A DNA stretch of 64,000 nucleotides. It comes from Nocardiopsis terrae. GTDB taxonomy: Bacteria > Actinomycetota > Actinomycetes > Streptosporangiales > Streptosporangiaceae. Of the stretch, positions 26,296 through 34,684 are shown one piece after another; position 1 is the first letter of the stretch; every line of letters starts with the position of its first letter. A program made the translations under genes and the position numbers. The DNA lies in assembly GCF_014651695.1 (NCBI RefSeq), contig NZ_BMXJ01000006.1:348741-412740 (forward strand). The letters are read 5' to 3'. Under the pieces are notes generated by a model, which was given only the letters and a program-made list of their open reading frames with translations, was not told the origin of the DNA and did not search any database.

Positions 26296-26922
26296 ATGGA
26301 CGCGGGGCAGGGGCCGGCGGGGCACAGACAGACGGGGCAGCGGCCGACGGGTGAGCGGCGGACGGCGATCCTGGGCGCGGCCGCACGCCTGTTCGCGGCG
26401 CGGGGCTACCGCGGGGTGACCATCGACGACCTCGGGCGGGCGGTCGGTACCACCGGGCCCGCGCTCTACCGGCACTTCCCCGGCAAGGAGGCGCTGCTCG
26501 GTGAGGTCCTCGTGGACATCAGCGACCGCCTCTCCCGGCGGGGGAGGGAGCTCGTGGCCGGTGCCGGGGGTCCGCGGGACGCCCTGGAGGCGCTGCTGCG
26601 CGGGCACATCGAGTTCTCCCTGGACGAGCCCGACCTGATCACCGTGCACGACCGGGAACTGGGCAACCTCACCGAGGAGGACCGCAGCCGGGTGCGGCGC
26701 CTCCAACGCGGCTACGTGGAGGAGTGGGTCGGTGTCCTCACCGAACTGCGCCCGGCGAGCCGGCCCGCCGCCCTGCGCGCCTCGGTGCACGCCGCCTTCG
26801 GTCTGCTCAACTCCACCCCGCACAGCCGGGGCGCGCTGTCCCGTGACGAGATGGCCGCCCTGCTGCTCCGGATGGGCTCCGCGGCCCTGCTCGCCGGGGA
26901 CCCCGTCCCGGGGCCGGGGTGA
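26296..26922 (+). CDS. TetR family regulator of the leucine-degradation operon
   Basis: 208 residues. The N-terminal TetR helix-turn-helix reads VTIDDLGRAVGTTGPALYRHFPGKEALL; the rest is a helical ligand domain. ATG 26296 has AGAGGTGG upstream. An in-frame GTG at 26239 would start three bases after operator 2 and is less likely. It is divergent from liuB with two palindromes between, so it probably represses both and responds to an acyl-CoA of the pathway (inference). Confidence 0.9.
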   Translation: MDAGQGPAGHRQTGQRPTGERRTAILGAAARLFAARGYRGVTIDDLGRAVGTTGPALYRHFPGKEALLGEVLVDISDRLSRRGRELVAGAGGPRDALEALLRGHIEFSLDEPDLITVHDRELGNLTEEDRSRVRRLQRGYVEEWVGVLTELRPASRPAALRASVHAAFGLLNSTPHSRGALSRDEMAALLLRMGSAALLAGDPVPGPG

Positions 26923-26985
26923 ACCGCCGCCGAACGTCCGTGGACGGGGCACGCGCACCGGGTCGGGGCGCGCACGAACACAGGG

Positions 26986-27018
26986 GAGGGGTCGGGCGGC
27001 CCCGGCCGCCCGCCCCTC
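26986..27018. terminator. Bidirectional terminator
   Basis: GC-rich hairpin between the convergent tetR gene and the secreted-protein gene: 26986-27001 pairs with 27004-27018, with one bulged T. Confidence 0.7.
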
Positions 27019-27030
27019 GTGCCCGGTGCC

Positions 27031-27459
27031 CTACGGCAGGCCGACGCCGCCGGCCACGTCGTCCACCGGCTGGGTGACGTCACCGGTGTCGGCGCCGTCG
27101 ACCGGAAGCCCGCCGGTCACGCCGTCGCCCTCCACCGGCACGTCGTCGGTGCTGACGGGAGGGTCGAGCTCCTCGAGGGCGCCCATCGGGTCCTCGAACT
27201 CCAGCAGTCCCCGGAGCAGTTCCAGCGCCTCGGGGTCGCTGAGCAACTCCACCGCTTCCTCGTCGGCAAGGATCTCCTGGACCTGCGGGTCCTCGAGCAG
27301 GGCCGCCGCTTCGGGTGAGGGGTCCTGCACCGTGTCGGCGACCCCGTCCACGGGCTCGGTGACCTCCTCCGGCGGGTCCGCGAAGGCGGCCCCCGCACCG
27401 GACACGGTCACTCCGGTGGCCAACACGGTGGTGGCGGCGATCCTGGTGAACGCACGCAT
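27031..27459 (-). CDS. Secreted acidic protein of unknown function
   Basis: 142 residues. A Sec signal peptide (MRAFTRIAATTVLATGVTV...AAFA) ends near residue 27. The mature part is very acidic, with ALLEDPQVQEILADEEAVEL and LLSDPEALELL forming short leucine/acid helices, and ends in Gly/Asp/Val-rich low complexity. ATG 27459 follows AAGGA. I recognise no family; it could be a cell-wall or extracellular binding protein. Confidence 0.72.
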   Translation of the reverse strand: MRAFTRIAATTVLATGVTVSGAGAAFADPPEEVTEPVDGVADTVQDPSPEAAALLEDPQVQEILADEEAVELLSDPEALELLRGLLEFEDPMGALEELDPPVSTDDVPVEGDGVTGGLPVDGADTGDVTQPVDDVAGGVGLP

Positions 27460-27764
27460 ACTCGTTCCTTGCCCCTCTCCGAAACACGGGTCAGCACTTT
27501 CCGTTTGTGCATGACCACACATGGTGACCAAGTGTCGCTTCAGGGGCGCCAAGGGCGGGTCTCCTCCTCCTGAAGAACCCGCATGCCTTTCCCCGCGAGG
27601 GCCAACAACGGACAAAGGCCTCGGGGCGGCTGGTGTGGGGGCGGTCGAAAACGATGTCCTCCCCCGTACATTCGGCACCGGTGAAGTGGGTACGCCCGCG
27701 TCCGACGGCCCAACAGACGCGAAGGACGTCCCTCCCCCCGACACGGAGAAGGAGCGGTGTACTT
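27460..27764. other. Divergent gene-free stretch between secreted protein and NDH-2
   Basis: 305 bases. A possible -10 TACATT lies at 27667-27672 for the plus-strand gene, without a clear -35. No other structure stands out. Confidence 0.5.
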
Positions 27765-29141
27765 ATGTCTCGGCCTCGGATCGTAGTGGTCGGCGCGGGT
27801 TTCGGTGGCCTCCACACCCTGCGTCACCTGGAACGACGCATTCCCAACGGTGCGGCGGACCTCGCCCTCGTGGCACCACACGACTACATGCTCTACAGCC
27901 CGCTGCTGCCCCAGGTGGCCTCGGGGCTGCTCACCCCGCAGTCGGTCGCCATGTCGGTGCACAGGCTCACCCGCAAGACCCAGCTCGTCCCCGGCCACGC
28001 GGTCGGTGTGGACACCCGGGACCGCACGGTCGTCGTGCGGCGACCCACCGGCGAACTCGCGCCCTGCCGATACGACCGGCTCGTCCTGGCGCCCGGCGGC
28101 CTGACACGGGGCTTCGACATCCCGGGACTCACCGAACACGCCTACGGGGCCAAGACCCTGGCGGAGGCGGTGCTGCTGCGCGACCACGTGCTGGCCCAGC
28201 TGGAGTTGGCCAACGACTCGCGCGACCCGGTCGAACGGGAGGAGCGCTGCCGGTTCATCGTGGTCGGCGGCGGCTACACCGGTGTGGAGACGGCGGCATC
28301 GCTGATGCGGCTCTGCGAGGAGGCCGCCCGCCGCTACCCCGAACTCCGTTCCGTCATCCGCTGGCACCTCGTCGACATCGCGCCGAAGGTCCTGCCCGAA
28401 CTCGGCGACCGGCTCGGCCGTAAGGCCCTCGATCTGCTCCGCAACCTGGGCATCGAGGTGAAACTGAAGGTCAGCGTGCGGGAGGTGACCGCCGACAAGG
28501 TGGTGCTCACCGACGGGCGGGCCCTGCCCTGCCGCACCCTCATCTGGACCGCGGGCGTCACGCCCAGCCCGTTGATGGAGACCCTCGGCAAACCGACCCA
28601 GCGCGGCCGTCTGGAGGTCGGCGCGGACCTGTCCGTGCCGGGACTGCCGGACGTGTTCGCGCTCGGGGACGCCGCGGCCGTGCCCAACCTCTCGCACCCC
28701 GAGAGCGACTACTGCCCGCCCACGGCCCAGTACGCCAGCAGGCAGGCGGCCACCGCCGCCCACAACGTGGTCAACTCGGTGCTCGGCAGGCCGTTGCGCG
28801 AGTTCAAACACAAGGACATGGGGCTGGTGGTGGACCTGAGCGGAAAGGACGCCCTGGCCAGAATCCTCCAGTTCGAGCTGAGCGGCCTCCCGGCGCTGGC
28901 GGCCACCCGCGGCTACCACATGGCGTCGGTGCCCTCCTCGACGGCGCGGGCCCGGATCCTCGCCAACTGGGGTATCCGCGCCTTCACCGGCGGCGAGATC
29001 TCCCGGCTGGGGTTCGCCGACGACGGACGGCCGTCCTCGTTCGTGGCCAACGAGTCAGTGGACTACCTGGATCCGGACGCCTCGCGGTCGCAGGGCGCGC
29101 GACTGCTCGACAACGAACGGGAGCGTTACGGCGAGGACTGA
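27765..29141 (+). CDS. ndh: Type II NADH dehydrogenase (NAD(P)/FAD oxidoreductase)
   Basis: 458 residues, two Rossmann folds: the FAD loop VVVGAGFGGLHTL at the N-terminus, the NADH loop VVGGGYTGVE (about residues 165-175) and DVFALGDAAAV for FAD. It probably oxidises NADH and reduces quinone at the membrane without pumping protons. ATG 27765 with GAAGGAG upstream (wide spacing). It converges on the broken membrane gene, with 16 bases of overlap. Confidence 0.88.
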   Translation: MSRPRIVVVGAGFGGLHTLRHLERRIPNGAADLALVAPHDYMLYSPLLPQVASGLLTPQSVAMSVHRLTRKTQLVPGHAVGVDTRDRTVVVRRPTGELAPCRYDRLVLAPGGLTRGFDIPGLTEHAYGAKTLAEAVLLRDHVLAQLELANDSRDPVEREERCRFIVVGGGYTGVETAASLMRLCEEAARRYPELRSVIRWHLVDIAPKVLPELGDRLGRKALDLLRNLGIEVKLKVSVREVTADKVVLTDGRALPCRTLIWTAGVTPSPLMETLGKPTQRGRLEVGADLSVPGLPDVFALGDAAAVPNLSHPESDYCPPTAQYASRQAATAAHNVVNSVLGRPLREFKHKDMGLVVDLSGKDALARILQFELSGLPALAATRGYHMASVPSSTARARILANWGIRAFTGGEISRLGFADDGRPSSFVANESVDYLDPDASRSQGARLLDNERERYGED

Positions 29142-29734
29142 TCCGCTCCGGCCCCTTCGCCTCCGGAGCACCCGGAGCGCTCGGGGAGGGCGGCGGCCTC
29201 CCCGTCCGCGCCGCCTCGGCGCAGGTAGAGGGTGAGGGCGGTCGCGGCGGCGGCCAACGCCAGGGACAGCAGCACCTGCCGGGTCCCGAAGTTCTCCGGG
29301 AGGTCGGCGAGGAAGCGTCGGCCGGGCGAGTCCGGGTCGAGCAGGATCACGCCGGCGAACACGACGGACAGGGCGGTGGTGGCCGCGGCCACCACCGCCC
29401 CGCGCGTCCCGGTCAGCCCCATCCGGCGGCGCAGGACACCGCCCGCCTCGACGGTCCTGCTCACGCGGACCAGCCACAGGGTTCCGGCGACCCGGACCAG
29501 GCGCAGGACCTGGGCGGGGCCGAGGGCGAAGACGACGGCGGGCAGGGTCGCCACGGCGACGAACGTGCTCCACCGGTGCGCGCGCAGCCAGTCGAGTTTG
29601 TTCTCGGCCGGGGCGATGAGCAGGATTCACAGGTCGAGGAAGACCGCCGGGACGGAGACGATCGCGCTGGCCAGGACGGGCAGGGCCAGACGGGCTTCCA
29701 GGGCACGGACGTGGCTGTTCGCTTCGGGGGACAT
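29126..29734 (-). pseudogene. Ion-channel-like membrane protein interrupted by TGA
   Basis: One frame runs from ATG 29734 (MSPEANSHVRALEARLALPV) to the stop at 29126 with four hydrophobic segments and the arginine-rich helix VLRLVRVAGTLWLVRVSRTV, which resembles the S4 voltage sensor of ion channels. An in-frame TGA (29627-29629) breaks codon 36, inside the first membrane helix (after FLDL, before ILLIAPAENKLDW). The rest of the frame is intact, so the loss is recent, or a sequencing error, or translation restarts downstream. It follows csoR on the same strand after 80 bases. Confidence 0.75.
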
Positions 29735-29814
29735 GCCGGTACGTCGGCCGGGGTGTGGCGGCCGGACCGTGGGGCGGCCGGGGCCGACCGGAGGGCGGAA
29801 CGGGGCGACGGCCC

Positions 29815-30141
29815 TCAGGACCGCACCAGCCGGGCGATCGCCTCCGAGGCCTCGCGCACCTTCTCGTCCGCCTCGTCGCCGCCGTTGGCGACGGCGTTCG
29901 CCACGCAGTGCTTGAGGTGCTCGTCGAGCATGGACAACGCGAAGGAACGCAGCGCCTTGTTCACCGCCGAGGTCTGGGTGAGGATGTCGATGCAGTACTG
30001 GTCGTCCTCGACCATCCGCTGCAGGCCCCTGATCTGGCCCTCGACACGTCGGAGCCGGTTGATGTGGCTCTGTTTGTCGTTGCTGTAACCGTGGGTCGCG
30101 GCCATGCCACCGTTTCCGTGTTGTTCCTGCTCAGCTGCCAT
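29815..30141 (-). CDS. csoR: CsoR-type copper-sensing repressor
   Basis: 108-residue all-helical DUF156/CsoR protein. The Cu(I) ligands of the family are present: Cys in YCIDIL and His/Cys in EHLKHC. RLRRVEGQIRGLQRMVED forms the first helix. ATG 30141 with a GAGGGGG ribosome site that overlaps a palindrome. In the family, copper binding releases DNA. No copper ATPase or chaperone gene is in the window; only the broken membrane gene follows. Confidence 0.92.
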   Translation of the reverse strand: MAAEQEQHGNGGMAATHGYSNDKQSHINRLRRVEGQIRGLQRMVEDDQYCIDILTQTSAVNKALRSFALSMLDEHLKHCVANAVANGGDEADEKVREASEAIARLVRS

Positions 30142-30144
30142 AAC

Positions 30145-30163
30145 AATACCCCCTCAAGGTATT
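30145..30163. promoter_or_regulatory. CsoR-type operator
   Basis: AATACC-CCCTCAA-GGTATT: 6-base arms, 7-base spacer, of the ATACCC...GGTAT type known for CsoR sites. It lies 4-22 bases upstream of csoR and overlaps its ribosome site, which suggests autorepression. Confidence 0.75.
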
Positions 30164-30410
30164 CAAGTGCGGAGCTTCGAGGCCTATTCCGCCCTTCCGG
30201 CCCCCGCCACGCGAACGATTCGTCACCAACCCGGCGTTAAGAGAAGTTTCCCAGACAGCAGGGAGCGGTCGCCCCGTTCGCGCCGCCGGGGCGTGCCACG
30301 GGGGCGCGGCGACCGCTGCGCCCGCGGCCCCGCGTAAACGTTCGGTCCGGACCGGGCAATCCCGGGGCCGGGGCCTTGTCCCGGTCCGGCACCGCACCGA
30401 CCATGGCGGT

Positions 30411-30656
30411 ATGAGCGACAGCGCCGAACAGGACATCATGACGACCATCCGCGGCCTGATGGACGAGGAGCACGCGCTCCGCTCCGCCCCGGGAGGGCTG
30501 GAACCGGGGGAGCGCGGCCGGATGAAGGAGGTCGAGGAGGCACTGGACCAGTGCTGGGACCTCCTCCGCCAGCGCCGGGCCCGCAGGGAGTTCGGCCAGG
30601 ACCCGGAGGAGGCCAGGGTCCGCCCCGTCTCCGAGGTCGAGAACTACCGGCAGTGA
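30411..30656 (+). CDS. DUF2630 family protein
   Basis: 81 residues, highly charged and helical: IRGLMDEEHALRS, EVEEALDQCWDLLRQRRARRE and a C-terminal RPVSEVENYRQ match the DUF2630 family, common in actinobacteria and of unknown function. ATG 30411 lacks a clear ribosome site. Confidence 0.85.
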   Translation: MSDSAEQDIMTTIRGLMDEEHALRSAPGGLEPGERGRMKEVEEALDQCWDLLRQRRARREFGQDPEEARVRPVSEVENYRQ

Positions 30657-30787
30657 CCCGCCGACCGCGCTGAGAACGCCGCGCGGGCGAACCAACCGCC
30701 CTTCACGGGCGTCAACCCGGGGACCGGTGTCCGGCCGCGCGCCCGGCCCGGCACCACCCCCTGCCCGGCGCCAACGAAGGACCCCCC

Positions 30788-31477
30788 ATGCTCGCCTCCC
30801 TCACCGGCCTCGGCCTGGCCTCGGCCGCGGGGCTCAACGCCTACGTCCCCCTCCTCGTGGTCGGGCTCGTGGCCCGCTACACCGACCTCGTTCCGCTGGG
30901 CCCGGCCTGGGCGTGGCTCGAACACCCCGCCACCCTCATCAGTCTCGGCGTGCTGCTCGTCGTGGAGTTCGCGGCCGACAAGGTGCCCGCGCTCGACAGC
31001 GCCAACGACCTCCTCCAGACCCTCGTCAGGCCCACCTCGGGCGGGATCACCTTCGCTGCCGGGACCTCCGCGGTCGGACTCACCGAGATCACCGGCGAAG
31101 CCTCCGGCGCGGCCGCGTCCACGGGCGGGATCGCCTGGGGGTCGGTGATCGCGGGGACGGTCATCGCCCTCCTCTTCCACCTGGCCAAAGCACTGGCCCG
31201 GCCGGTGATCAACACCCTCACACTCGGTGCCGGCGCTCCCGTGGCCTCCTTCGCCGAGGACGTGGCCAGCTTCCTCGCCTCGGTGATCGCCGTCCTGCTG
31301 CCCCTGCTCGTCCTCATCGTGTTCCCGCTGATGGTCGCGGCCGTGGTGTGGGCCGTGCGCAGGAGCCGCAGGAGGCGGGCGCGGAGCACGGCCCCCCGCC
31401 CCGGCCCGGGGACCGTGCCGGGCCCCGGCCCCCGTCCCGGCCCCCACCAGGCACGGGGCCGCCGCGGACCGTGGTGA
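30788..31477 (+). CDS. DUF4126 membrane protein
   Basis: 229 residues with about four to five hydrophobic segments. It starts MLASLTGLGLASAAGLNAYVPL and contains FAADKVPALDSANDLLQTLVRP, both typical of DUF4126. The tail after the last helix is Arg/Pro/Gly-rich. ATG 30788 with AAGGA upstream. Function is unknown. Confidence 0.85.
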   Translation: MLASLTGLGLASAAGLNAYVPLLVVGLVARYTDLVPLGPAWAWLEHPATLISLGVLLVVEFAADKVPALDSANDLLQTLVRPTSGGITFAAGTSAVGLTEITGEASGAAASTGGIAWGSVIAGTVIALLFHLAKALARPVINTLTLGAGAPVASFAEDVASFLASVIAVLLPLLVLIVFPLMVAAVVWAVRRSRRRRARSTAPRPGPGTVPGPGPRPGPHQARGRRGPW

Positions 31478-31522
31478 GAAACGCATACCGGAACCGGGCC
31501 GAGGCGTCGTAAAGTGCTCCCA

Positions 31523-32200
31523 ATGGCTGAGATGACTTCCCCGAAACCGAACACCCACCACATCGTCTGGGACTGGAACGGCACCCTCCTCGACGACAAC
31601 CACGCCAACCTCGCGGCGGTCAACGCGGTGTGCTCCCAGTTCGGCCGTGAGCCGGTCGAGATGGAGTACTGGCGTTCCGTCTTCCGCCGCCCCCTGGTCC
31701 CCTGTTACGAGGAGCTCCTCGGCCGGGCCTTCGCCGAGGGCGAGTGGGAGCACGCCGAGAAGCTCTACGACACCAGCTACCTGGAGCACCTGCCCAGCTG
31801 TGAGCTGGCTTCGGGGGTCCCCGACGTGCTGCACGAGTGGGCCGGAACGGGCGGTACCCAGTCGCTGCTGTCCATGGCCTCGCACGACCACCTGGTGCCC
31901 CTCGTCTCCGGGCGCGGCCTGAATGCGCACTTCACCCGGATCGACGGCCGCAGGTTCGACACCGAGCACGACTCCAAGGCCGAGCACCTGGTCCACCACC
32001 TGGAGAACCAGGGGCTGGACCCCTCCCGCGTCGTGCTCATCGGCGACATCGACGACGACGCGCGCGCGGCACGCGAGGCCGGGGCCCAGGCCGTCCTGGT
32101 CACCAGCGGCCTGATGGCCCGCGAGCGCCTGGAGGCCACCGGCGCCCCTGTCGTGGACTCACCGGTGGCGGCGGTCGACGCCGTCCGCCGGCTGGGCTGA
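31523..32200 (+). CDS. HAD family hydrolase (phosphoglycolate-phosphatase-like)
   Basis: 225 residues. HAD motif I WDWNGTLLDD has the nucleophile Asp, followed by Asn where many enzymes have Gly or a second Asp; motif II is SMASH; motif IV is GDIDDDARAA. Small phosphate esters are likely substrates. ATG 31523 lies 7 bases after TAAAGT (31510-31515) and has no ribosome site, so the mRNA is probably leaderless. In-frame GTG 31514 and ATG 31532 are alternatives. Confidence 0.85.
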   Translation: MAEMTSPKPNTHHIVWDWNGTLLDDNHANLAAVNAVCSQFGREPVEMEYWRSVFRRPLVPCYEELLGRAFAEGEWEHAEKLYDTSYLEHLPSCELASGVPDVLHEWAGTGGTQSLLSMASHDHLVPLVSGRGLNAHFTRIDGRRFDTEHDSKAEHLVHHLENQGLDPSRVVLIGDIDDDARAAREAGAQAVLVTSGLMARERLEATGAPVVDSPVAAVDAVRRLG

Positions 32201-32510
32201 GAGCCGGTCCGCCCGGTCGGCGGCCGGGCCCGCCGACCAACCGTCAGGTGTCCGTTGCCGACCGAGAGGTGGGCTGATCCCGTCTGGCCGAGGCGGAACA
32301 TGACGCTCCGTCGCGGTCAGCGCCGCACACCCGCCCCGAGGATCCGGACCGGGGCGGGTGTTCCACGTACGCGCGGTCCGACGGTGACCTGCGCACTTCC
32401 CAGCCGACTCCGCGCACCGTTACGCCGGACCGGACCGTGGGCCCGATCATGCGGTGTTGTTAGATGGGTCGCACAGCCACACACAGCCACGCGATTGGGA
32501 AGGCGGGCCA
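32201..32510. other. Gene-free stretch between HAD and acetoacetyl-CoA synthetase genes
   Basis: It contains two hairpins on the plus strand: 32215-32238 (9-bp stem, 6-base loop) and 32327-32361 (12-bp stem, 11-base loop). Both probably terminate the HAD transcript. A TAGATG word at 32461-32466 could be part of the downstream promoter. Confidence 0.6.
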
Positions 32511-34568
32511 ATGACGGAGAGCAGCGTGCCCCGTGTGCTCTGGGAGCCCGACGAAGCACGGATCGAGTCCTCCAACATCGTCGCGTTCGCCCGATGGGCC
32601 GCACGGAACAGGGGGGTGGAGGCCTTCGGCGGAAGCGGAGCCACCGCCGCCGCGGACTTCGACTACGACGCCCTGTGGCGCTGGTCGGTAACCGACGTCG
32701 ACGGCTTCTGGGCGTCGATCTGGGAGTACCACGGGGTCCGGGCCCAGACCCCCTACGAGCAGGTCCTCGCCGACCGGAGCATGCCGGGCGCACAGTGGTT
32801 CCCCGGAGCGACCCTCAACTACGCCGAGCACGTGTTCGAGGGCCGCGACGCCGACGAGGTGGCCATCCGGCACGCCACCGAGCTCCGCGAGCTCGGCGCC
32901 TGGACCTGGGGCGACCTGCGCGAGCGCACCGCCGCGATCGCTGCCGGGCTGCGTGAACTCGGGGTGGGCGAGGGCGACCGGGTCGCCGCGTACCTGCCCA
33001 ACCTCCCCGAGACGGCGGCCGCCTTCTACGCCGTCGCCTCCCTCGGTGCGATCTGGTCCTCCTGCTCTCCCGACTTCGGCGTGCGCAGCGTGATCGACCG
33101 CTTCGCGCAGATCGAACCCAAGGTCCTCCTCGCCGTCGACGGCTACCGCTACGCCGGCAAGGACTTCGACCGTCGTCCGGTGGTGGAGGAGCTGCGCGCC
33201 GCGCTGCCCACCGTCGAGCGCACGGTCCTCCTCGACCACCTCACCCCCGGCGCCGCCCTCGACGGCACCCTGCCCTGGGACGAGTTCGTCGCCTCCGGAT
33301 CGGGGGCCGAACTCGCCTTCACCCCCGTGCCCTTCGACCACCCCCTGTGGGTGCTCTACTCCTCGGGCACCACCGGCCTGCCCAAGGCGATCGTCCAGGG
33401 CCACGGCGGCATCCTCCTCGAACAGCTCAAGAACCTGAACCTGCACCTGGACGCCCAGGCGCACGACCGGGTCCTGTGGTTCACCACCACCGGCTGGATG
33501 ATGTGGAACTTCCTGGTCAGCGTCCTGCTGACCAAGGCCTCCATCGTGCTGTACGACGGAAGCCCCGCCCACCCCTCGCCCTCCACCGCCCCCGACGACC
33601 GGGCCCCGTCCGCGGAGCCCCCCGCACCGGACCTCGGGTCCCTGTGGGACCTGGCCGCCGAGGCCGGGGTCACCGTGTTCGGCACCAGCGCCGGGTACCT
33701 GTCCTCCTGCATGAAGGAGGGCGTCCACCCGCGCGAGGGACGGGACCTGTCCGCGCTCAAGGCCATCGGCTCCACCGGCTCCCCGCTCAGCCCCGAGGCG
33801 TTCGCGTGGGTGTACGAGGAGTTCGGATCCGACCTGTGGCTGTTCTCCACCAGCGGCGGCACCGACATCTGCAGTTGCCTGGTCGGCGGCACCCCCACCC
33901 TGCCGGTGTACGAGGGCGAGATCCAGTCCCGCGGCCTGGGTATGGCCGTGGCCGCCTGGGACCCCGAAGGCAGGGAACTCGTCGGTGAGGTCGGCGAACT
34001 CGTCGTCACCGAACCGGCCCCGTCCATGCCGGTGTTCCTGTGGGGCGACACCGACGGTGAACGCCTGCGCGACAGCTACTTCTCCGTCTATCCGGGGATC
34101 TGGCGGCACGGCGACTGGATCGAGATCACCGACCGCGGCACCGCGATCATCTACGGCCGCTCGGACTCCACCATCAACCGCGGCGGAGTGCGCATGGGCA
34201 CCAGCGAGATCTACCGCGCGGTCCTGGCCCTGGACGAGGTGATCGACGCCCTGGTCGTGGACGTCCCCCAGGGCGACGGATCCTCGAAGATCGAACTCTT
34301 CACCGTGCTGCGCGAGGGCTCCGACCTGGAGGGCGACCTGCCCAAGGAGATCGCCCGCCGGATCCGCACCGACTGCTCGCCCCGGCACGTCCCCGACCGG
34401 GTCCGCGCCATCCGGGCCGTACCCCGCACCCTGTCCGGCAAGGTGCTGGAGGTCCCGGTCAAGCGCATCCTCATGGGGGAGAGCCCGCAGAAGGTGGCCA
34501 GCCGCGACTCCCTCGCCAACCCGGAGGCGCTGGACTACTTCAGCGACCTGGCCGACGACGGTTCCTGA
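32511..34568 (+). CDS. Acetoacetyl-CoA synthetase (acetoacetate-CoA ligase)
   Basis: 685-residue acyl-adenylate enzyme of the acetoacetate-CoA ligase family. Motifs: the ATP loop YSSGTTGLPKAIVQGHGG, TTTGWMMWNFL, STSGGTDIC, YGRSDSTINRGGVRMG, and the C-terminal catalytic Lys in RTLSGKVLEVPVK. It makes acetoacetyl-CoA from acetoacetate, ATP and CoA. ATG 32511 follows GGGAAGG. A Pro/Ser/Ala-rich insertion of about 20 residues (about 354-375, bases 33570-33635) sits in a position where relatives have a short loop. Confidence 0.93.
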   Translation: MTESSVPRVLWEPDEARIESSNIVAFARWAARNRGVEAFGGSGATAAADFDYDALWRWSVTDVDGFWASIWEYHGVRAQTPYEQVLADRSMPGAQWFPGATLNYAEHVFEGRDADEVAIRHATELRELGAWTWGDLRERTAAIAAGLRELGVGEGDRVAAYLPNLPETAAAFYAVASLGAIWSSCSPDFGVRSVIDRFAQIEPKVLLAVDGYRYAGKDFDRRPVVEELRAALPTVERTVLLDHLTPGAALDGTLPWDEFVASGSGAELAFTPVPFDHPLWVLYSSGTTGLPKAIVQGHGGILLEQLKNLNLHLDAQAHDRVLWFTTTGWMMWNFLVSVLLTKASIVLYDGSPAHPSPSTAPDDRAPSAEPPAPDLGSLWDLAAEAGVTVFGTSAGYLSSCMKEGVHPREGRDLSALKAIGSTGSPLSPEAFAWVYEEFGSDLWLFSTSGGTDICSCLVGGTPTLPVYEGEIQSRGLGMAVAAWDPEGRELVGEVGELVVTEPAPSMPVFLWGDTDGERLRDSYFSVYPGIWRHGDWIEITDRGTAIIYGRSDSTINRGGVRMGTSEIYRAVLALDEVIDALVVDVPQGDGSSKIELFTVLREGSDLEGDLPKEIARRIRTDCSPRHVPDRVRAIRAVPRTLSGKVLEVPVKRILMGESPQKVASRDSLANPEALDYFSDLADDGS

Positions 34569-34684
34569 CCCGTTCGGACCCTCCGGGCCCGCGCCCCGAA
34601 CCCCACCGGGGGCGGGCCCGGCCGGCGGGTGGCCGGGTGCGGCCGCGGCTCGCCCGCGCACAGAGCCGGGCGTAGCCTGACAAC

